NCBI GenBank assembly: GCA_032718865.1
Contig: JALUTQ010000030.1
Coordinates: forward strand, 682,001 to 746,000
Length of the DNA: 64,000 nucleotides
Direction of reading: 5' to 3'
Source of the DNA: Tilletia caries
Taxonomy: Eukaryota; Basidiomycota; Exobasidiomycetes; Tilletiales; Tilletiaceae
Shown here: piece by piece, positions 1 through 10,740 of the stretch
Layout of the letters: each line of letters starts with the position of its first letter
Numbering within the stretch: position 1 is the stretch's first letter
The notes under the pieces: model-generated
Seen by the model: only the letters and a program-made list of their open reading frames with translations
What the model was told of the DNA's origin: nothing
The model's database searches: none
Made by a program: the position numbers and the translations under genes

Positions 1-20
1 TTAAGTATTTGGCATTGAAT

Positions 21-1068
21 CTACTGAAAGCTAGACATCGAAGAAAAACAAGAGGCGATAGTTGGTTGGGCCATGGCGACCCGCCGCTCCAGAGTGATCT
101 TGGGCTTTGCGAGTCGAAGCATACGGGCAAAGTCTTTAAAGAAAGGATCCACTTGGCTGTCTGAGAAGTCATTGAGAGAGGAAGCCATACCGTAGGCCTT
201 GAGAGCGGAGGGAGCCACAACAACAACGTCTTCGTCTTCCTCCTCTGCATCTAGTTCTGATTCTGGCTCGGCTGACCGTTCCACATTGTTGCCTTCCACC
301 TCGGATGCGGCGGAGGGAGCAGCAGCAGAGAAAACTACTTGCTCTTGCACGGGATTGAGCAGCTCGGCGATGCTCATCCTCACGCTGCTGCTGACCGCAT
401 TGGTTTGGTAGAACCGGTCAAGGAGGGCAGCTGTCTCTCGCTCTGCCGCGGCAACCTCAGCCGGGTTGCCGTTGGTGGTGGTCGCAGTCGCGGGCAATGT
501 TGAGGTGGACGGCTCGGAGGAAGTTGGAAGAGGAGGGAGAATGCCGACGTGCCGCCAGCAGTTGGCAATCGTGCGGGACGTTATGGAATGCCAGGCTTTT
601 TTGACGAGGGTCCTGGGTCATAGCTTTGAGCTGATCTATCTTGTTGATGTCGACCTCGCCTTGCTCGTGACGCTCGAGCGCCCGAGCGATCGTCAAAGCC
701 CGGAACTTGGCCTTGAATCACTGAATGATCCCGCCATCGAGGGGCTGTACGTGTGCTGTGAGATTTGCTTGGAAGAACTCGAGCCGGATGCTGGTGAGGT
801 TGGAGGTGTCGATCTTGTGACCGCTGAAGTTGTCGAGGAGGAGGAGGATCTTGCGCTTGTCTTTCAGCAGAGCCTTGTCCCACCGCGACAGCCATTCCAC
901 GAAGATGACGCCTGTCATCCACGAAGTCTTCTTGTTCCAGTAGCCAGTGAAGCCCAGCTGTGAGCCACTGTGTTTGTTGAAGCACCTAGAACGAGCAGCC
1001 TTCGCGATGAAGATCGGCTCCATGCGCTCCGAGCCATCAGCGTTGGCGCAGAAGCCAAGAATGTGAGT
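21..1068 (-). pseudogene. pogo/Tigger-like DDE transposase, C-terminal part, broken
   Basis: Reading leftward, the conceptual protein begins after a probable splice acceptor (tgtag at about 1069) with a segment reading GFCANADGSER, then KTSWMTGVIFVEWL and LLLLDNFSGHK, then HVQPLDGGIIQ. These match the DDE_1 (pogo/Tigger/CENP-B-like) catalytic core, including the Asp in the LLLDN motif. The frame is broken by an in-frame TGA at 718-720 directly after GGIIQ, and again by a frameshift near 590 at a T-rich run, after which a different frame continues into an acidic tail (ELDAEEEDEDVVVV) that stops at 21-23. The N-terminal HTH domains are not visible upstream. Seen: motifs, stop and frame change. 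Inference: a dead class II transposase. Confidence 0.75.
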
Positions 1069-2960
1069 CTACAGAGGTCTTAAGCGTCCCGCGTGTTAAT
1101 GCTGCTCATCTTCATCCTTTTCCGTTCCCTCGCATGACTCGGAGGAAGGCGACGATGACTTATCGTGGACCCGCTCAAGTGACACGTCCAAGAACAGAGC
1201 ATTCAGTTGTCTATTTGGGAGTTGGGACATGCTGCGCTCCCGACCCAAAGCCGATCAAGAAGGAGCAAACACGCAACAGCAAGTACAGGTGCGACCGGCC
1301 TAACTCCGAAGGTCGATCCCAACGAGCTCACCCTGGATGGGAAAGTGAGTACCGCCTCAGTTCCCACGGATACATATGCGGTATTACGACTGATGTTACG
1401 CGTTTAAGCACTTGGCACAGCACAGCATCAGAGCACCATACGCAAGGGTTTCCTCAACTCTTGCAACCCGGAGAAGATTCAGCCTTGTGCAAGTGATACT
1501 GGTAAGTGCAGAAGGTGCATATATGCTATGCTGCGCCTTTGATATACTTCATTTCACCGTCTTGGCAGGACATGCAGCTTGAACTGGGAGCGGTGATGGA
1601 ACTTTCAAAGGCACAGATTAGCCAGTGAGTACGCTTGATCCAACATCGTCCTTCAGTGTTCTGACTTCTTCCCTCATGAATCATGATCCCGGACTCTTCC
1701 GCACATTCTCCACGGCCCGGAGGTGGGATCTCAACAAGTACGGAGACTGTGGAGTCCTGGAGAACGAAGAAACACCTGCAGCAGAAGTTGAAATGCGATT
1801 ATGCGAGAGGATTTTGAGAACGCCAATCAAGAGTCTGTCGCCGTGGGCGCCGGTGATGTGTAAATATGTTGTTCAATGTGCTTTCATCTCCTGCTTTCTA
1901 ATACATGCTCTCTCCTTTCCATGTACAAGAGCGGTGTGAAGTGGATAGTGAGTATGAGCATTCACAGTAGTGGAATGATGGTAGGGGACGGTACTGGGAT
2001 GATGAGCATGCACAGTACTTGGATAGTATCAATGGTATCATCCGGGGATGGTCGCGGAAAATGATACCGGTATGATGCATCTTTGAAGTTCTCGTTGGTA
2101 CCTGGACCATACCTCTATCTTTATCTCTAGCATTGTACCACGACCGTCCATGTTTATGACACTAGAACGATCCCGCTAGGTTTGCCGTGGCGTTGGGGTC
2201 CACTCCAACGTCGTTCGGGTGTATATGGTGAGCCCTACTGGCTGGTGTGGATGGCCCCGCTGAGGATGACCCCGACGGGCAGCTAACGCGCCGCTGTCTT
2301 CCGGATGACGTCCATCGTTCTGTCGATGGAAGAGGAAAGCGACCGGGCTGGCTCCTCTCATTGTCTCTCGCTTCAGTACCACATTCCTTTTTCCTCTCCT
2401 CTGTTCTCATTCTGGACACTTGCCTCGGATGGTTGTTATCTCTTTTACTGGATCCATGAAGTTGGAATCATCCTGTGAAGGGCAGTACTAATGGGTTGGT
2501 ACGGTGCGCAGTTCTCGAGAATCATTGACAGGAGGAGGGTTGAATGATAATGAAGCTGAAAGGGTCTGTTCCGGCCTTGTTTGAGTGGAAATCCGCCTGA
2601 GATGAGACCCAGCATGGATTGCCTGTTGAGGTTCTGGAGTCTGTGGGGGTTTGAAGAGCTCCCGTGGCAGTAATCAGTCCGTTTTCGGAAAAAGATCCGA
2701 AAACGGAAAACATACTGTAGGCTGTAGGCTGTACATAGGATATTTTTGTAATGGGCCGAAAACCGCAGCGGGTGGCGAGATTTCCAATTCCACAGAAGGG
2801 TCGAGAGTTGAGAACCGAAGGGAACGTCGGCGATCAAAACAACCACTATCACACTCGCACAGACCACCATCAGTCCGCCAAATCATCAGTCTCCACCATC
2901 GCTGGCCGATTCTCATTCCAGGGCTTCACTCACTGCGCACTAACCTTCTATCTGCCGGAA
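1069..2960. other. 1.9 kb without a confident gene
   Basis: Several short ORFs occur on both strands but none shows a recognisable domain. A weak exon-like path on + (about 1410-1500 joined to 1569-1622 across a gtaagt...ttggcag intron) reads DMQLELGAVMELSKAQISQ at its end, but it cannot be extended. The stretch 1930-2060 has repeats of agtatgagcat/ggatgatgagcat type. A 12-bp perfect hairpin lies at 2678-2707. Confidence 0.4.
2678..2707. other. perfect 12-bp hairpin
   Basis: The arm tccgttttcgga is followed by a 6-nt loop and its exact reverse complement tccgaaaacgga. It lies about 250 bp upstream of the kinase start codon. No function can be assigned; it could be chance or a remnant of a small inverted-repeat element. 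Confidence 0.4.
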
Positions 2961-4276
2961 ATGACAACCCGCAAATTGTCTTTCGATGGTGAGCATCTGC
3001 AGTAGTGGAGTACAGTTCTCTAATCAAGCCAAGACTGAACAGAAATCAACGGCCCTCTTCTTTGCCCTTCGCAGTTAAAGCAACCGGTCGGGTTCTGGGA
3101 CGAGGCGGATTTGGAATTGTAGATCTGGTGCAAGATCGGAAGACCTCCCAGTTTCTCGCTCGGAAGAGGGTCAACTTGGACGGGTTGGACTCAGCAATGC
3201 GCAAAATGCTGTTAAGGGAGGCGGAAATCTTGGAGGAGCTCTCGCAGTTCGACGGGTTCGTTAAGCTGGTAGGAAAAGAAGAGGACCCCTTCGCCAAGTA
3301 AGTTCTGACATCACCACAATAGTATGTACAGGATTGAGATTGCTAACTTTTCCATTGATATTTTGCACTCCTGCCTAAGCACGATCACACTCTACATGGA
3401 GTACTGCGAAAGTGGATCATTGGATGGATACATCAAGGATCATTTAGCGAGAAACTATCAGGTGGCACCTCGCGAAATTCTGCTTTTCGCAGCTCAGATG
3501 CTCAGCGCACTCGACAGGCTCCATCGCCCGGTTGTCCACGCCGGTGGCAAGCTCCTCTTCCAGGGAGCCGCGTTGTTGCACCGCGATATAAAACCAGCCA
3601 ACATTATGATCCTTGGCAAAGCTTTCAAGCTCGGCGACGTGGGGATTGCTCGGACGCTGGAGGAGGGGTCGCCGGCTGGTACAAGGATTGGAACCGCACC
3701 CAAAATGAGGTCACGTGAGCCCTATTTTGACTATTACGTGACCTCACAGCTCCGTCGGAATTCCGCGGAAATTCCGCCGGAATTGTCACATCATTTTGAC
3801 GACTCCGCGCTCCGCACTTTTGGCCAGTGGGCCCAGGATTGGGCTCCGCGCTCCGCATAAATTCCGGCGGAGTCCTCCAGGCGGAGTCCGTGCTTTTCGA
3901 GATCGAAAATTCCCCAAAAGTGAGCTCTGCCTCCGGCGGAGCCCTCCGTCGGAGGCGTGCGGAGTCCGCAAAACCCCAGCCCCGCGTCAACGCCGGGACA
4001 TCCTTACTCCTTGCCTTTCGCCTCCGGCTCCCGCTGGATTCCACACAATCAATTGATGCCTCCAGTGGATGATATTCAATGACCAGCGTGAATACGAAAG
4101 AGAGAAAGGCTACAGTGGAAGAAGAGTACAGGGAGAGTATCATCAGGAATAGGACCCGAAGTCAGTCCTCAACCGCTTCGTCTGCAGCTCGGAAGGCAGC
4201 ACCAATCTGCTTGTCGCGGCTGCCGGCAGTCGAAATATACGGGGAGCCCTATATGGGCTACGACTTACAGGAATAA
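2961..4276 (+). pseudogene. serine/threonine protein kinase, disrupted in the activation loop
   Basis: A three-exon kinase can be read as 2961-2988, 3075-3297 and 3380 to about 3703, with GT-AG introns at 2989-3074 and 3298-3379 that join in frame. The ATG at 2961 gives MTTRKLSFD before the first intron. Kinase landmarks appear in order: glycine loop GRGGFGIV, the Lys in FLARKRV, helix C Glu in LREAEIL, hinge TLYMEYCESGSLDGYI, catalytic loop HRDIKPANIM, a DVG in place of DFG (LGDVGIAR), and GTRIGTAP, the start of the activation/P+1 loop. There the homology stops at a repeat that begins near 3700. After the repeat, 4226-4270 reads EIYGEPYMGYDLQ, which fits the next kinase segment (APE-like motif, helix F) and ends at a stop. 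The residues resemble NEK-type kinases, but the subfamily is uncertain. Inference: a host kinase gene inactivated by insertion. Confidence 0.75.
3700..4004. mobile_element. 3' half of a GGAG-rich hAT-type element (E family)
   Basis: The sequence from about 3700 (gcacccaaaatgaggtcacg) to the terminus gccgggacatcctta matches the right half of the elements at 28151-29880 and 33854-34522, including the cgccggaatt, ggccagtgggcccagga and gtccgcaaaaccccag blocks. The left half and left terminal repeat are absent. It contains the family's inverted pair of CACGTG-like motifs (3711-3748). It interrupts the kinase reading frame. Confidence 0.7.
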
Positions 4277-4339
4277 AGAGAGAGAGAGGGGTTACAACTT
4301 TACGCAAACCTAAAATTGATACAGGTGAAGCCCTCCGGT

Positions 4340-4757
4340 ACTTTTTTATTATCCAGCTACTCATAGTCACGGATAGTCACTATCTCAGGTACTCATAGCC
4401 ACATATAGTGACTATTCACCCATGCGTTTTTTTGTGTTTTGAAGGAGCTGGCTGAGACAGATGCTAGATAGTTACTATTCAGTAGCTTCAGTCACTTATA
4501 ACCACATATAGTGAATATGTCGATCTCACTTTGTGCTGAACTAGTCACAGGTAGCTTCTGAAAGTGGCTATAGTTGCTATTTCAGCGAAAAGCCAACGGA
4601 AATTTTGCATGACTGAAATAGTAACTATTAGTTATTATAGTAGCTATACCTCAGACCTCACCTGACTACACTGTTTTCCGCCGAGATGACCACTCACCAT
4701 AACTTGACTATACTATTTCACAGAAAAGTGGTAACTCCAGTAGCTTGACGAGCCTTG
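4340..4757 (-). mobile_element. hAT-type miniature element, inverted relative of 9964-10576, 5' truncated
   Basis: This segment is the reverse complement of most of the element at 9964-10576. It is rich in tagtcactat/ccacatatagtgac words and ends at 4757 with acgagccttg, the right terminal repeat of the CAAGGCTCGG family with one mismatch. Its other terminus is missing, so the copy is truncated near 4340. It directly abuts the mitochondrial-like segment that follows. Confidence 0.75.
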
Positions 4758-5096
4758 AGACACCATATCATAATTTATTAGATAAGCTGAATATATAGTT
4801 CCATCTGATTAAAAATAGTTAGTTATAATTATTTATACAGTGATAAATAAGACAGAATGGTATGACTACAGTTCTAAACATGCGAAATCCTGGAATGGAC
4901 ATGCATAAACTACCACTATTTGTATGGGCTAATTTTGTAACAGCCATACTACTACTTCTATCTATGCCTGTACTTGCAGATAGAATTACAATGATGCTAT
5001 CAGATCGAAATTCTAAAATTTCATTTTATGACCCAATTTTATGACCCAGCAGGAGGTGGTGATCCTATACTATATCAACACCTGTTCTCTCAAGTC
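4758..5096 (+). pseudogene. cox1: nuclear copy of mitochondrial cox1 (NUMT)
   Basis: The AT-rich segment encodes, from 4863, a run with [20 protein letters not shown], then [23 protein letters not shown] and FYDP. After a 13-bp direct duplication (attttatgaccca) near 5023-5048 the frame resumes as [13 protein letters not shown]. This is the helix VI-VII region of cytochrome c oxidase subunit I, normally a mitochondrial gene. Base composition differs sharply from the GC-rich surroundings. The 100 bp before 4863 is also AT-rich and may be mitochondrial. The fragment covers only a small part of the roughly 530-residue protein and cannot be functional here. It fills the gap between two hAT-type elements. 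Family assignment is strong; the exact edges are uncertain. Confidence 0.85.
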
Positions 5097-6361
5097 CAAG
5101 GCTCGGCGACTGTATAACTGTGCCCACTATGACTTTAGGTAAGTTGACTTAATAAGTCATAACTGTAACTGTACTGTAAGCGGCGGAGTCGCAAAAAAAA
5201 ATAAGTTGACTGTGACTGTAGGGCCCGGCCGCCCGGGTACAGTCAACTGTACAGTTGATTAAGTTGGAATTTCTTCAGGCCCCAAACTGTTCAAACTTAC
5301 TATGACTATTCAGCACTGTTTAAGTTGAAAAAAAACTACTGGCAGCCACTTTCACTTTGAGAAAGCACTTACAGCCACGTGCAGTTACTTACAGTTCCTC
5401 ACAGCTACTTAAGTCAAATCTCATTTCCTTGTCGAAAACTTTTACTCGGAAATCGGAATACGCGGCGTCGTTGGGTCTGTGTACACTCGTCTGGACTATG
5501 TACAGACGACCATCATAATTCACAGCTCAATGTTCTCCCCTCGCCATGTCGACCAGCAGCTTTGACTTACTTTCACAACAAGTCTTCACCGAGTTAGATC
5601 CCACAGACGTACCCCTGCTGCGACGAGAAGGCCTGCGTCGTGAGTGGCCACCACCAGAGTACGATTTCGGAACAGTGGCAGCAAAACTGTTTGGGGAGGC
5701 AGCCCGGGGACACAAACACCTTCGCCGAATCCGGCTCTCCGTCGGATCGATGGATCCCGACACTCTCCCTGTCGACACGCGCGGCGCTGGCCCATACGGA
5801 CCCTATGGCGAGCAGGTCGTTCTCAACGCCGCGTTTCATGAGCTGCGAAAAGTGGTTGCCGACGATCTGGCGCTGACTCAGCGTGGAGCGACTGAGGTGA
5901 GGAATGCGGAATGCTGCTGGATGCGTTGTGGATGGGCGATGGCGATGGTGAGGCGTTGGGTATGTGGACGGTGTGAAGAGGTGAAAGGGCTGAGCGGCGA
6001 GGTTCCGTGAAAACTGAGAACTGCGGGAACTGTAAAAGTTACAGTTGCAGTCACTTTCAAGGACTGTTAGGTGACAATTTTGAAGGGCAAAACTGTGACT
6101 TAAAATACTTTTTAAGTTACAGTTATGTGACTTAAACAGTTTTTAAGTTACAGTTACTTTGAGACTTTGTCTACAGTTACTGTTAGTTACTGCTACGGTT
6201 GGAGGTCCGTGCGCGACGAAAAAAATACAGTAACTGTAGTAACTTAGAGTAACTTAATTGTAACTGTAACTGTACTGTAGGCGCTGGCGGTAAGTTATAA
6301 CTGTAACTGTACTGTACTGTATACCCAAAATGGACAACTGTAAGTAACTGTCCGAGCCTTG
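5097..6361. mobile_element. hAT-type element with gene-like cargo (CAAGGCTCGG ends)
   Basis: The segment begins CAAGGCTCGG and ends CCGAGCCTTG, a 10-bp perfect terminal inverted repeat. Both arms consist of aagttgact/taactgtaactgtactg words and share blocks with the element at 17834-18833 (for example ggcggag followed by aagttgact near the left end and ccaaaatggacaact near the right end). Between the arms lies non-repetitive, gene-like DNA (about 5440-6010). The flanking octamers (ctcaagtc and ctggactg) do not match, so no target duplication can be claimed. It may be one element or two abutting pieces. Confidence 0.65.
5546..5896 (+). pseudogene. captured or trapped first-exon-like coding segment
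   Basis: An ATG at 5546 opens 117 codons that end at a good splice donor (GAG followed by gtgagg at 5897). The protein starts MSTSSFDLLSQQVF and has LDPTDVPLLRREGLRREWPPPEYDFG and GAGPYGPYGEQVVLNAAFHELRKVVADDL, with no low complexity and codon choice like host exons. No continuation exon is found before the element's right arm. I do not recognise the protein. Its position between paired arms of a transposable element suggests a captured gene fragment (Pack-type cargo); a host gene invaded on both sides is the alternative. Confidence 0.5.
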
Positions 6362-6973
6362 CTGGACTGTGCCAGTCACTCTGTCGACACAACATCATCT
6401 AAGTACAGACACAGTCAAAACAGTGACATAGGAACGGGGGTAGTCGACACTTGATCCTAAAAAAGGGGGACAAGCAGAGCGGGTGTGATAGAGAAAAGGG
6501 GAACAGGCAGTGCGGGTGTAAATGGAAGAAAAAAAGAAGAAGGAAGAAGGAAGAAGGAAAAAGGGGGACAGGCAGTGCGCGAGTCAATGAGAACGATGAG
6601 AAGGTGAATGGTGATTGCACCCCGCGGTTGTGTGCGGCTACGCACGGACGCACGACACGCGTCGCGGAAATAGCGGGTAGCGAGTAGTGAGTGGTGAGTG
6701 AAGAAAACAAATGCGGTGCAAAAAAAATGGATGACCAAAAAGTCTCCGACAAAAGGATGTTGAAAGTGTGTCCGGAAGTTGTGTCTGGAAGTGGACGCGA
6801 TGTATGGAAGTTGCGTCCGGAAGTTGGGATGATGTCCGGAAGTTGGAAAATGGAAACTGCTAGAACTAAGTCCGGAGTGGAGGTCCGTGCTAAGGCCGAA
6901 GTGAGTACCGAAGTGAGTCCTGAAGTGACCGTGTTACAGCAGCAGAAGGAGAGAGGGCAGCAGACGGGGGAAG

Positions 6974-7009
<36 letters not shown>

Positions 7010-7095
7010 GGGAGTGGCATCAGACGGAGTGAGGGTAGCAGACGGGGAGGGGGCAGCAGAAGGAGGGTTAAGATCAGAAGGAGGGCAGCAAAGGG
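6362..7095. repeat. purine-rich and simple-repeat region, no gene
   Basis: The stretch holds gggggacaag/aggggaacagg repeats (6460-6580), degenerate tandem copies of tccggaagttg (about 6760-6910), a (GA)n run at about 6976-7000 followed by a G run, and repeats of agcagacgggg/aggagggcagcag type to 7095. ORFs here are low complexity on both strands. Confidence 0.6.
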
Positions 7096-8710
7096 TTAGA
7101 GCAGCAGACCGAGGCTGGAAGTGGCGGAAGGGTCGTCCAGGTTGATGTCGAAGTCGGCTTCGTCGTCGAGACCGAGTGCGTCTGACTGTCTTGAGCTTCT
7201 CTGAGTTGTATCGGGATTGGGAGCTTTGTAAGCCCGGCTAATGACTACAAATCCAATGACGCGATGCCGCTCAGTTGAAATTGCCACATGGGAAACAGTA
7301 AATCGGGACGAAATGAACCAAAACCCTAATTTGGAAATAAGGTTGGCGTCAAAGCTCCGGGATTGAAACTGGCCACATTCATTTCCGGTCCATTTTCCGA
7401 CCATTTCCACCTTTTAATACATTTTTCATCCATTTCTCGTCCATTTCGTTTTCCACTGAGTCTCATATCTCACATCCTTCGCCAACATAGCAACAGTCCG
7501 CAGTCCGGTTATGTGTCGACGCTCGGCGGTGGACTCGTCCTTCGCGCACAATTCAGAATTGATTGAACTCAAGTTTGAAGTGCTGTGAATCTGTGTTCGT
7601 TGCAAGGAAGATAGTAGACTCGGAGCTGAGCTCCACAAATTTCTACTATTATGCACCAGGTAACCGACAGAGAAGATCAGCGACTGGAAGAGCTCGGTGC
7701 AGTGCTTCCAGGTTCAGTGGATGACGTGTCCCACTTCCGCTTCCCAATTGAGGACGCTTTTGCGGAGTGGTTGGGTCGGTAGGCGAAGATGGAGCTGCGG
7801 AAAGGGAAGGGGATGGACTAGTGGCGGATATCCAGATATAATCCTCAATGTGAAGCACGAAGAGATTGGTCACCGCTTGCTGTGAGAAGATGTTGGCGGA
7901 AAATTGGATGTCGGAACTGCTTTGTTCTTGTGCTTTATTTCGGTGTCCCGAACTGCGATGACTTCAACTAAGCGACGCATGCTGGTCTATAATGGTTCAA
8001 GATAATGATGATGATGAGTATGCTTGTTTTTACAACGTCGCATCAATGGAATACCTGATCAGTGACCCATAGGCCACAGTCAATCAATCAAACAATTTAG
8101 ACTGACGCCTATCGCGCCTCGAGCTTCGCTACCCTTCGAGCTCTCCGCCGTGAGCTGTCACACATGACGTATATGATGAACGGATGAGCCCATGAGCAGA
8201 TGAGCTGATGAGCAAATCAGTATCTCATTCGCCTGATAGAATTGCGCTCAGTGTGTGAGTGCATTCGTTCTTGCAAAAGTTTCCTGAAAAGGCAGAAAAT
8301 AAGCAATGCTGCCCGCGATGATGGCTGATGCATGCTGCATGCTGCATAAATGCATATGACAATAGGTCAATATTGTAAGGCCAAGTCCGGTAGAACGTAG
8401 GAGATTAAAATAGAAGCAATGAAGCTGATCAGAACCCCGGATTACCAATCACCAGCAGCAAGAATAAAATCGGAATAGAAAAGAACGTAGGAATATCAAC
8501 TATCAGTACTCAGACAGTCAGACCTCAGTACTCCTACTCAGTAGTTATTACTCCCTCCAATGCGAGCAGGACGGATTCCAAAACATGCTCTGCGATGCGG
8601 AAACTATCGTGGACGCCTGCCAAACGAGCTTCTCGATATCACATGGGCAGAGGAGCTGATTTGCGCCCGCATGCAATTATCAGCTTTTCTCACCCGCGTT
8701 TGAACTCATC
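7096..8710. other. no confident gene; short ORFs and tandem words
   Basis: A minus-strand ORF at 7096-7410 ends in a serine/aspartate-rich tail (LGLDDEADFDINLDDPSA) that could be a terminal exon, but no domain is visible. A 43-codon plus ORF starting at 7651 (MHQVTDREDQRLEELG) is too short to judge. At 8165-8215 gatgagc words are repeated. Nothing else is supported. Confidence 0.35.
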
Positions 8711-9186
8711 TCACCCCGACAAGGTCGTTCCGACGCCACAGCCTCCCCGAATGTTCAAAGTCGTCCCCGACTTCCTCTCTAACCCTTCGTCTCCATCTCC
8801 ATGTCCCTCAACTACTGTGCCCTCTCTTCCGCAATACCAAGTTCCCATTCCCTCCCCTTCGTCAACCGGCTGACCCCCTTTTCTGCCTTGACCTTCTGAG
8901 CGAAGTCTCGACGGGACCAATGCATGCAGGGCAAGCGTTCGTCGCACTGCCAGGTTGGTTCGATACCTCCTGCCAACTTGACCAGATAATCGAATCACTG
9001 ACCGTCAATGAACTGTGTTTGCCTACGACCGAGAAAGGCAGAGACGCGGCGCTCGGGACGAGAACCCTCCTCCGCCGTGCCGACTAGCGGTCTAGGCGTG
9101 ACAGTCGTGAGGTCGCCGTGGAAGCGTTCGAGGGCTTGAACGGGGAACACTGGGTGTGCCTTGAACCAGGAAGCTACCTCGAGCCA
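8711..9186 (-). pseudogene. chromodomain-like C-terminus of the Ty3 remnant
   Basis: Downstream of the integrase the minus strand reads FPVQALERFHGDLTTVTPRP, then after frame changes DYLVKLAGGIEPTWQ. This fits the YLVKWxGY...TWE pattern of retroelement chromodomains, with Lys-Leu in place of the usual Lys-Trp. Chromodomains direct integration to marked chromatin in chromoviruses. The assignment rests on a short match. Confidence 0.5.
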
Positions 9187-10740
9187 TTAAGTGCCGGGCC
9201 AAATGACTTCCACGACGCGGAACGGCCCCATGATCTTAGGAGACAGCTTCGATCTCGCTCGTTGTGTCGGGTCAAGTCGTTGCTTGTAGTGCTCTGATCG
9301 GACGAGGACCCAGTCGTCGACACTGAGCGTCCAGGCGAGATGTCGACGATCGTATTCCTCCGACTGACGCTCTTGCGCACGGGTGATCCGGTCTTGGACG
9401 TCGGCGTGGAAGGCCAAGAGGGTACTGATGTCTGTTATCGTCCCCGCAGGAGCCATACCTTCTCGGTCTTGCGCTTGATGGAGGGCCTCAGCCAGTGGGA
9501 ACACGCGAGGGGACCTCGCAAAGGCGATCTTGTACGGAGCCTCCCGTGCGGTCTCGTGTACTTGCGTGTTGTAAGCCATCATCGCTGCCGGCAGCATCGT
9601 CGGCCAGTCGTGCTGATTGAGAGCAACGGTATGCCTCAAGAGCGTTCCGAGCTGCTGATTGAGGCGCTCGACCTGACCGTCTGTCTGGGGGTGATACGCC
9701 GCCAACATCCCGTGCTTGATGTCGAGTCTTTGAATCAACACCCGGAGGTGAATTGCACGTCGCGGTCGCTGATGAGGCGTCTGGGGATGCCGGTCCACGG
9801 GTAGACGTTTGAGAGGAATCGGTCTCCTGTGTCCTTTGCCGAATCGGTCGTCTTGCCGGGGTAGAAGATGGCGAACTTCGAGTCTTCGATAACTTGTCCG
9901 CAACGACTGTAATGGCATCAGATCTTTGGTCGCCGGCGGGTATCAGGCCTGTGAGTCTGTAACCAAGGCTCGGCAAGCTAGTAGAGTTACCACTTTTCTG
10001 CGAAATAATATAGTCAAGTCATAGTGAGTGGTCACCTCGGCGGGACATAGTATAGTCAAGTGAGATATAGCTACTATAAAAACTAATAGTGACTATTTCA
10101 GCCATGCAAAATTTTCGTTAGCTTTTCGCTGAAATAGCCACTATAGTCACTTCCAGTAGCTACCTGTGACTAGTTCAGCACAAAATGAGATCGACATAGT
10201 CACTATATGTGGCTATAAGTGACTGAAGCTACTATATAGTAATTATACAGCAGCTGTCTCAGCCAGCCGCCATTCAAAAAAAAAGATACATTTGGGTGAA
10301 ATAGTCACTATATGTGGCTTTGAGTAACTGAGATAGCGACTATATGTGACTAGGAGTAGCTGGAGCTACTACATAGTGACTATCTAGTGACTATATCAGC
10401 CAGGTGCGATTTTTCATAACTATTTCAACTATTAGTTACTCCGCGCCGATCTGAAAAAGTTATAGCTACTATTTTTTCTAGGCGGCTTCGCCGCCCAAAG
10501 TATAGTCAAGTTATCACTATTAGTTATAACTATATAGTTATCATAGTTACATAGTGAAGATAGTTGCCGAGCCTTGTCTGTAACGAAGTCGATCCCGAGG
10601 GTGTCGAAGCCTTTGTGCGGACTGTAGATTGAGATGAGTTGCCCGTATTCCTTGTGATGTTTCGTCTTATTCGTCTGACACTCGTAGCACCTCGTGACGG
10701 CCTCTAAGACCCGGAGCCGCCCACGTCCTTTCCTCCCTCG
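9187..10740 (-). pseudogene. Ty3 integrase, frameshifted and split by a hAT element
   Basis: From 10740 leftward the frame reads RCYECQTNKTKHHKEYGQL (Cys-x2-Cys of the zinc finger) and GFDTLGIDFVTD, which holds the first catalytic Asp. Then comes the hAT insertion at 9964-10576. After it the frame reads LIPAGDQRSDAITVVADKLSK. Following frame changes around 9740-9850 it reads MLAAYHPQTDGQVERLNQQ, with the catalytic Glu, then TAREAPYKIAF and a GPF-type motif (IMGPFRVVEV). All parts belong to one Ty3 integrase. At least two frameshifts and the insertion make it non-functional. Confidence 0.85.
9964..10576. mobile_element. 613-bp hAT-type MITE with exact 8-bp target duplication
   Basis: It begins CAAGGCTCGGCAAGCTAG and ends TAGTTGCCGAGCCTTG, a terminal inverted repeat. 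The octamer tctgtaac occurs directly before it (9956-9963) and directly after it (10577-10584). The interior is made of tagtcactat/agtagct words with no ORF. An 8-bp duplication and a CAAGG start (YARNG) are the hallmarks of the hAT superfamily. It sits in the Ty3 integrase, where removing it together with one octamer leaves the coding frame continuous. Confidence 0.9.

Noticed and set aside
1134..1640. possible spliced gene on the plus strand
   Set aside because: One acceptable intron can be drawn, but the exons do not extend and no domain appears.
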